Source: an uncultured Flammeovirgaceae bacterium
GTDB lineage: Bacteria; Bacteroidota; Bacteroidia; Cytophagales; Cyclobacteriaceae
DNA: 10,144 nucleotides
Direction: 5' to 3'
NCBI GenBank assembly: GCA_946886805.1
Contig: CAMPJM010000111.1
Span: forward strand, 1-10,144
The first letter of the stretch is position 1, and each line of letters starts with the position of its first letter. The translations under genes and the position numbers were made by a program. Positions 6,418-10,144 of this stretch are shown here, piece after piece. The notes beneath the pieces were generated by a model. It ran no database searches. It saw nothing but the letters and a program-made list of their open reading frames with translations, and had not been told where the DNA came from.

Positions 6418-6879
6418 ATGACTGAGAAAAAATTCAAATTAACAACCATGAAAAGGGAAGAGACCGTTGACTTTAACATAAAGGCTTCGTGGCATGCCAT
6501 TTCCAGGATGTACAATCAAAAAGCCATAAAAAATGACATCACAACTTCTATAGGATTTGTTTTATTGAATATTCAAAGTGAGGAAGGGACACCTGCGACC
6601 AAAATAGCCCCGCTTATGGGCTTAGAAGCCAGAAGTCTTACAAGAATGTTAAAAACTATGGAGGAAAAAGGGCTTATATTTAAACAGGCTGATCCTCATG
6701 ATAGAAGGTCAGTAAGAATATTTTTAACAGAATTAGGAAAGCAAAAAAAAGAAGTCTCCAGGATTACGGTAAAGAATTTTAATAACGAGGTAAGGAATAT
6801 TGTTCCTCATGAAAAACTGAAGATTTTTTTCGAGGTGATCCAGGAAATAAATAAAGTGGTAGACAAGAGTCTTTCCTAA
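6418..6879 (+). CDS. MarR-family transcriptional regulator of the fatty-acid oxidation operon
   Basis: This is a 153-residue winged-helix regulator, standard length for MarR. The DNA-binding domain spans about residues 45-108: helix-turn-helix around TPATKIAPLMGLEARSLTRM with the recognition helix at EARSLTRMLKTMEEKGLI, then the wing DPHDRRSVRIFLT with the family's conserved D-x-R-R. N- and C-terminal helices form the dimer interface. It precedes fadN and fadA, and MarR genes commonly lead such beta-oxidation clusters in Bacteroidota, so control by fatty acids or acyl-CoAs is likely but inferred. The ATG at 6418 is chosen; a TTG at 6409 would add three residues, and the ATG at 6448 (MKREETVDFNIK) is a credible later start. 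No clear Shine-Dalgarno decides between them. A palindrome and an inverted repeat upstream are candidate operators. Confidence 0.88.
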   Translation: MTEKKFKLTTMKREETVDFNIKASWHAISRMYNQKAIKNDITTSIGFVLLNIQSEEGTPATKIAPLMGLEARSLTRMLKTMEEKGLIFKQADPHDRRSVRIFLTELGKQKKEVSRITVKNFNNEVRNIVPHEKLKIFFEVIQEINKVVDKSLS

Positions 6880-7010
6880 TTAATCAAACATAGGATAACC
6901 AAAACACTTATAATAGTAAAGAGTCTTTGAGAATAAATACTTCAGTTAATTGTACTGCGGTTTTTGACAAAGGACTGAGTTATAACTTGAAAAAACAAAG
7001 GAAGAGACAA

Positions 7011-7046
7011 ATGGACTACAGCCCGGCCATTGAGAAAACCATTTGA
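7011..7046 (+). CDS. Possible 11-codon leader ORF before fadN
   Basis: ATG at 7011 opens a reading frame MDYSPAIEKTI ending in TGA at 7044-7046, 19 bases before the fadN ATG. It has a better Shine-Dalgarno (AAAGGAAG, 6997-7004, six bases away) than most genes here. It is too short to be recognised by homology and may be chance; if translated it could regulate fadN by coupling or attenuation. Confidence 0.25.
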   Translation: MDYSPAIEKTI

Positions 7047-7065
7047 ATTAAAACCAAGAAAAGAG

Positions 7066-9468
7066 ATGAAAAGAACCATTAAAAAAGTAGCAGTATTAGG
7101 CTCAGGAATCATGGGTTCCAGGATTGCAGCGCATTTTGCTAATATTGGCTTACAAGTAATTCTGTTAGACATCGTACCAAAAGAGCTTAGTGAAGGAGAA
7201 AAAAAGAAAGGTCTGAAAGAAACTGACCCGGCAGTAAGAAACAGAATCGTAAATGAAGCCTGGCAAACTGCGGTAAAATCAAATCCTGCACCTTTGTATC
7301 GTCAGGAGTTTGCCAGTAGAGTGGTTACAGGAAACTTCGAGGACAACATGAAGAATATTTCGGATTGTGATTGGGTGATCGAGGTAGTAGTTGAGAATCT
7401 GAAAGTAAAAAAATCGGTATTTGACCAGGTTGAGCAGCATAGAAAGGCCGGAACGCTTATAACTTCTAACACTTCGGGTATTCCTATTCATCTGATGTTG
7501 GATGGAAGAAGCGAGGATTTTCAAAAGCATTTCTGTGGTACTCATTTTTTTAACCCACCCCGTTATCTTCGTTTGCTTGAGATCATTCCTACTCCCAAGA
7601 CTGATCCTGATGTTGTAAAATTTCTAATGCATTTTGGCGACCTACAATTAGGTAAAACTACGGTGTTATGTAAAGATACTCCTGCTTTTATTGCCAACCG
7701 GATAGGGATCTATTCTATTATGAAGGTGGTTGATACCATGGCTAAGCTCGATCTAAGTATAGATGAGGTTGATAAGCTGACAGGTCCTGTTATAAACCGA
7801 CCTAAGTCTGCCACATTTAGGACCTCAGACGTGGTGGGTTTGGATACCTTAATAAAAGTAGCCACCAATTTACATGAAGGTTTAAAAGACGATGAAGCTC
7901 GGGATATCTTCAAACTTCCTCCGGTAATTTCTCAATTGGAAGAAAAGAAGTGGTTAGGAGATAAAACGAAACAAGGTTTTTATAAGAAAACCAAAGATAA
8001 GCAAGGCAATACAGAAATTTTGACCCTCGATTTAAAGGATCTTGAATATAAACCTAAAGCCAAGGTTAAGTTCGATGTGATGGAGGTAACAAAAGGGATG
8101 GATGATGATACCCAGAAATTTAAAACCCTATTTGCTGACAAGGGCAAAGCTGGGGAATTCTATAGAGATTCATTTTTTGGCCTTTTCGAATACTCCAGCA
8201 AACGAATACCGGAGGTAGCCGACGATTTATTTAAGATAGATGATGCCTTAAGAGCAGGTTTCGGCTGGGGACATGGGCCATTTGAAACCTGGGACATGCT
8301 GGGTGTACAAAAAACAACAGAGAAAATGGAAGCAGCAGGTTATAAACCTAAACAATGGGTTTATGATATGATTGCTTCCGGAGCTACAACTTTTTATAAA
8401 ACGGAAGGTGGCGTAAAAAAATATTTTGATATTGAGTCTAAAGGTTACAAAGTTGTACCCGGCACTGAAGAGTTTATTTTATTGGATACCCTTCGTGAAA
8501 ATAATGTACTTTGGAAAAATGCAGGTGCTTCAATTATTGATTTAGGAGATGGTATCTTAAACCTTGAATTTCACTCTAAGAGTAATTCTTTGGGAGGTGA
8601 GGTTATAGATGGTCTGAACAGAGCCATAGATATGGCGGAAAAGGACTACAAAGGCTTGGTTATTGCCAATGAAGGCACCAATTTTTCTGTAGGCGCAAAT
8701 ATAGGAATGATCTTTATGACTGCTATTGAGCAGGAGTTTGATGAGCTGAATTTTATGATCCAGCAGTTCCAGAAAACCATTATGCGTGTCCGTTACTCCT
8801 CTATACCAGTAGTGGTTGCTCCCCAGGGACAAACTTTGGGAGGGGGTTGTGAAATTACCCTCCACGCTGACAAAGTACAGGCGGCGGCTGAAACATATAT
8901 CGGCTTGGTGGAAGTAGGGGTTGGATTAATACCAGCCGGGGGTGGAACCAAGGAAATGGCTTTGAGGACAGCTGACAGGTATACAAAAGGCGATATAGAG
9001 CTAAATGAGCTTCAAAATAGCTTCATGAATATTGCAATGGCTAAAGTTGCTACCTCTGCCTATGAAGCAATGGACATGGATTATATCCGAAGGGACGATG
9101 GTGTCTCTGTTAATCTGGATAGACGGATTGCAGATGCTAAAGCAACCGCGCTACGATTGGCGGATTTGGGATACGTTCAGGCTGCTCAAAGAACTGATAT
9201 CAGGGTACAGGGTAGGGCTGGAATAGCTTTGTTCAAAGGAGGAATAAGCGGAATGAAGAGCGGCCGTTACATTTCCGATCATGATGCAAAAATAGCTGAA
9301 AAATTGGCCTACGTCATTTGTGGGGGTGATCTTTCTTATCCGCAAAATGTATCTGAGCAGTATCTGCTAGACCTTGAAAGAGAAGCTTTCCTTTCGCTAT
9401 GTGGTGAAAAGAAAACCCTCGAACGTATCCAAAGTATATTGCAAAAGGGGAAACCGTTGAGGAATTAG
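7066..9468 (+). CDS. fadN: FadN-type 3-hydroxyacyl-CoA dehydrogenase / enoyl-CoA hydratase
   Basis: This 800-residue fusion performs the hydration and NAD-dependent oxidation steps of fatty-acid beta-oxidation. The dehydrogenase half comes first: NAD-binding G12-x-G14-x2-G17, SNTSGIPIH, catalytic pair H160 and E172 in HFFNPPRYLRLLE, then DTPAFIANRIG at 204-214 and the dehydrogenase C-terminal fold, with a second copy near RAGFGWGHGPFETWD (about 396-410). The crotonase half spans about 490-690, with oxyanion-hole segments near FSVGAN and TLGGGCE and both catalytic glutamates, E596 and E616, spaced 20 apart as in rat crotonase (144/164). The order dehydrogenase-then-hydratase and the length match Bacillus subtilis FadN (about 790 residues), not E. 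coli FadB, which is reversed. ATG 7066 is chosen because MKRTIKKVAVLGSG begins where the family does; a TTG at 7030 would add 12 unlikely residues. A weak TTTG at 6963 with TATAACTTG at 6981 is the only promoter hint. Confidence 0.95.
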   Translation: MKRTIKKVAVLGSGIMGSRIAAHFANIGLQVILLDIVPKELSEGEKKKGLKETDPAVRNRIVNEAWQTAVKSNPAPLYRQEFASRVVTGNFEDNMKNISDCDWVIEVVVENLKVKKSVFDQVEQHRKAGTLITSNTSGIPIHLMLDGRSEDFQKHFCGTHFFNPPRYLRLLEIIPTPKTDPDVVKFLMHFGDLQLGKTTVLCKDTPAFIANRIGIYSIMKVVDTMAKLDLSIDEVDKLTGPVINRPKSATFRTSDVVGLDTLIKVATNLHEGLKDDEARDIFKLPPVISQLEEKKWLGDKTKQGFYKKTKDKQGNTEILTLDLKDLEYKPKAKVKFDVMEVTKGMDDDTQKFKTLFADKGKAGEFYRDSFFGLFEYSSKRIPEVADDLFKIDDALRAGFGWGHGPFETWDMLGVQKTTEKMEAAGYKPKQWVYDMIASGATTFYKTEGGVKKYFDIESKGYKVVPGTEEFILLDTLRENNVLWKNAGASIIDLGDGILNLEFHSKSNSLGGEVIDGLNRAIDMAEKDYKGLVIANEGTNFSVGANIGMIFMTAIEQEFDELNFMIQQFQKTIMRVRYSSIPVVVAPQGQTLGGGCEITLHADKVQAAAETYIGLVEVGVGLIPAGGGTKEMALRTADRYTKGDIELNELQNSFMNIAMAKVATSAYEAMDMDYIRRDDGVSVNLDRRIADAKATALRLADLGYVQAAQRTDIRVQGRAGIALFKGGISGMKSGRYISDHDAKIAEKLAYVICGGDLSYPQNVSEQYLLDLEREAFLSLCGEKKTLERIQSILQKGKPLRN

Positions 9469-9469
9469 A

Positions 9470-9504
9470 CGGTGAACGGTAAGCAGTAAACAGTAAACGG
9501 TTTA
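9470..9504. repeat. Heptanucleotide tandem repeat array A (five units, CNGTnAA-like)
   Basis: Five consecutive 7-bp units start one base after the fadN stop codon: CGGTGAA, CGGTAAG, CAGTAAA, CAGTAAA, CGGTTTA. Units three and four are identical; the others differ at one to four bases. The period equals that of the unrelated array at 9664-9698 at the other end of the same spacer. Function is unknown. Confidence 0.75.
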
Positions 9505-9663
9505 GAATTTATCTCAAATAAACAGTTCGAGTACCTGACAGAGGGAGTTTTAGAGATTCGAAAAATGCCTGTAGGCTTAACAAAAAGACTTAGTGTTTAA
9601 TGATTTGCATTTATAAGGGAATTTCACCTTTAACATAAAAATAAGTTGAAATAAGAGAACTTG

Positions 9664-9698
9664 TCTTATTTCTAATATCTAACATCTAAAATCTAAGA
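9664..9698. repeat. Heptanucleotide tandem repeat array B (five units, TCTAANA)
   Basis: Five consecutive 7-bp units: TCTTATT, TCTAATA, TCTAACA, TCTAAAA, TCTAAGA. The last four share TCTAA-N-A and vary only at the sixth base. The array ends four bases before the fadA ATG, so it occupies the ribosome-binding region. A change in unit number would alter the leader but not the reading frame. Confidence 0.8.
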
Positions 9699-9702
9699 AA
9701 AA

Positions 9703-10144
9703 ATGGATGCATATATAGTAGCAGGTTACAGATCAGCAGTAGGAAAGGCCAATAAAGGTGGTTTCAGATTTTATCGGCCCGATGATCTGGCTGCAGACGT
9801 AATTAAACATTTGGTGAAATCTGTTGATGGATTTGATCCTAAGCGGGTGGATGACCTTATTGTAGGAAATGCTGTTCCTGAGGCCGAGCAAGGGATGCAA
9901 ATGGGAAGGCTGATCTCTTTGCTCTCATTGCCAATGAACGTGCCAGGAATGATTGTAAATAGATACTGCGGGTCAGGTATCGAGACCATTGCCATTGCTT
10001 CTGCGAAAATTCATGCAGGACTGGCTGATTGTATTATTGCGGGTGGCACAGAATCCATGTCGTTGGTGCCGGTTATGGGGTGGAAAACAGCGCTCAATTA
10101 TAAAATTGCTACAGAGAATCCAGCATACTATACAAGCATGGGGC
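9703..10144 (+). CDS. fadA: Acetyl-CoA acyltransferase (thiolase), N-terminal part
   Basis: This gene is cut by the right edge; 147 codons of a protein usually about 390-400 residues are present. Thiolase cleaves 3-ketoacyl-CoA with CoA to give acetyl-CoA and a shortened acyl-CoA, the last step of beta-oxidation, in the cytoplasm. Seen are the family start MDAYIVAGYRSAVGKANKGG, the substrate-loop region VGNAVPEAEQGMQMGR, the nucleophilic cysteine C89 in VNRYCGSGIETIA, and the signature AGGTESMSLVP. It follows fadN by 234 bp in the same direction, matching the fadN-fadA order of the B. subtilis fadNAE operon, so an acyl-CoA dehydrogenase gene is expected next. The ATG at 9703 is preceded by an A-run and a heptamer array, with no Shine-Dalgarno. 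An acetoacetyl-CoA thiolase role cannot be excluded, but the context favours degradation. Confidence 0.93.
   Translation, partial: MDAYIVAGYRSAVGKANKGGFRFYRPDDLAADVIKHLVKSVDGFDPKRVDDLIVGNAVPEAEQGMQMGRLISLLSLPMNVPGMIVNRYCGSGIETIAIASAKIHAGLADCIIAGGTESMSLVPVMGWKTALNYKIATENPAYYTSMG

Noticed and set aside
7030..7065. TTG at 7030 as the fadN start, adding 12 residues
   Set aside because: The added residues (MRKPFELKPRKE) are not family-like, whereas MKRTIKKVAVLGSG at ATG 7066 aligns with the normal start just before the NAD-binding loop.
9032..9226. Open frame on the + strand inside fadN, and the many minus-strand frames across the window
   Set aside because: They are shadows of well-supported genes; none shows a recognisable domain, start signal or compositional support.
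9567..9576. GCCT-GT-AGGC in the fadN-fadA spacer as a terminator
   Set aside because: The loop would be only two bases, the stem four, and no T-run follows.
1..10144. CRISPR arrays, insertion sequences, tRNA or rRNA genes, defence or phage genes
   Set aside because: No direct-repeat/spacer pattern, transposase motifs, cloverleaf-like segments or rRNA-like sequence were seen; the gene content is core chromosomal.

Overview
This window is an A+T-rich stretch of a Bacteroidota chromosome, most likely from the Cytophagales/Flavobacteriia side of the phylum. Support for that placement comes from a lipoprotein of the GGPKDTIPP Ig-like type, a fadN-type beta-oxidation operon led by a MarR regulator, a TAnnTTTG-type -7 promoter element and poor Shine-Dalgarno use. 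The genus cannot be read from the sequence. All seven genes lie on the + strand.

Layout. 1-1119 is the 3' part of mnmG (gidA; tRNA wobble-uridine modification). After a single base comes a class I SAM methyltransferase with an N-terminal zinc-ribbon-like CxxC pair (1121-2002). A 600-residue Ig-like lipoprotein follows (2092-3894). 3895-4290 is not ordinary intergenic DNA. It carries four exact and at least six one-mismatch DnaA boxes, a short palindrome and a 38-bp run of pure A/T, and is read here as the chromosomal replication origin, oriC. A periplasmic TPR protein starts inside the last DnaA box (4274-6136). Next is a MarR regulator with its own control region (6137-6879). The window ends in a fatty-acid beta-oxidation operon: fadN (HADH/enoyl-CoA hydratase fusion, 7066-9468), a spacer with two different heptanucleotide repeat arrays (9470-9504 and 9664-9698), and the 5' part of a thiolase gene, fadA (from 9703).

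How it fits together. Location of mnmG/gidA beside oriC is a classical association, and hand-counted G/C skew changes sign across the DnaA-box region although gene direction does not, which fits divergence of forks there. If so, mnmG, the methyltransferase and the lipoprotein are transcribed toward the origin (head-on to the leftward fork), while the TPR, marR and fad genes run with the rightward fork. MarR, FadN and FadA form a functional unit: the regulator probably controls the hydratase/dehydrogenase and thiolase steps of beta-oxidation, and an acyl-CoA dehydrogenase gene is expected beyond the right edge. The most noteworthy content is the origin; the best-supported unexplained features are the paired heptamer arrays and the palindromes upstream of marR.
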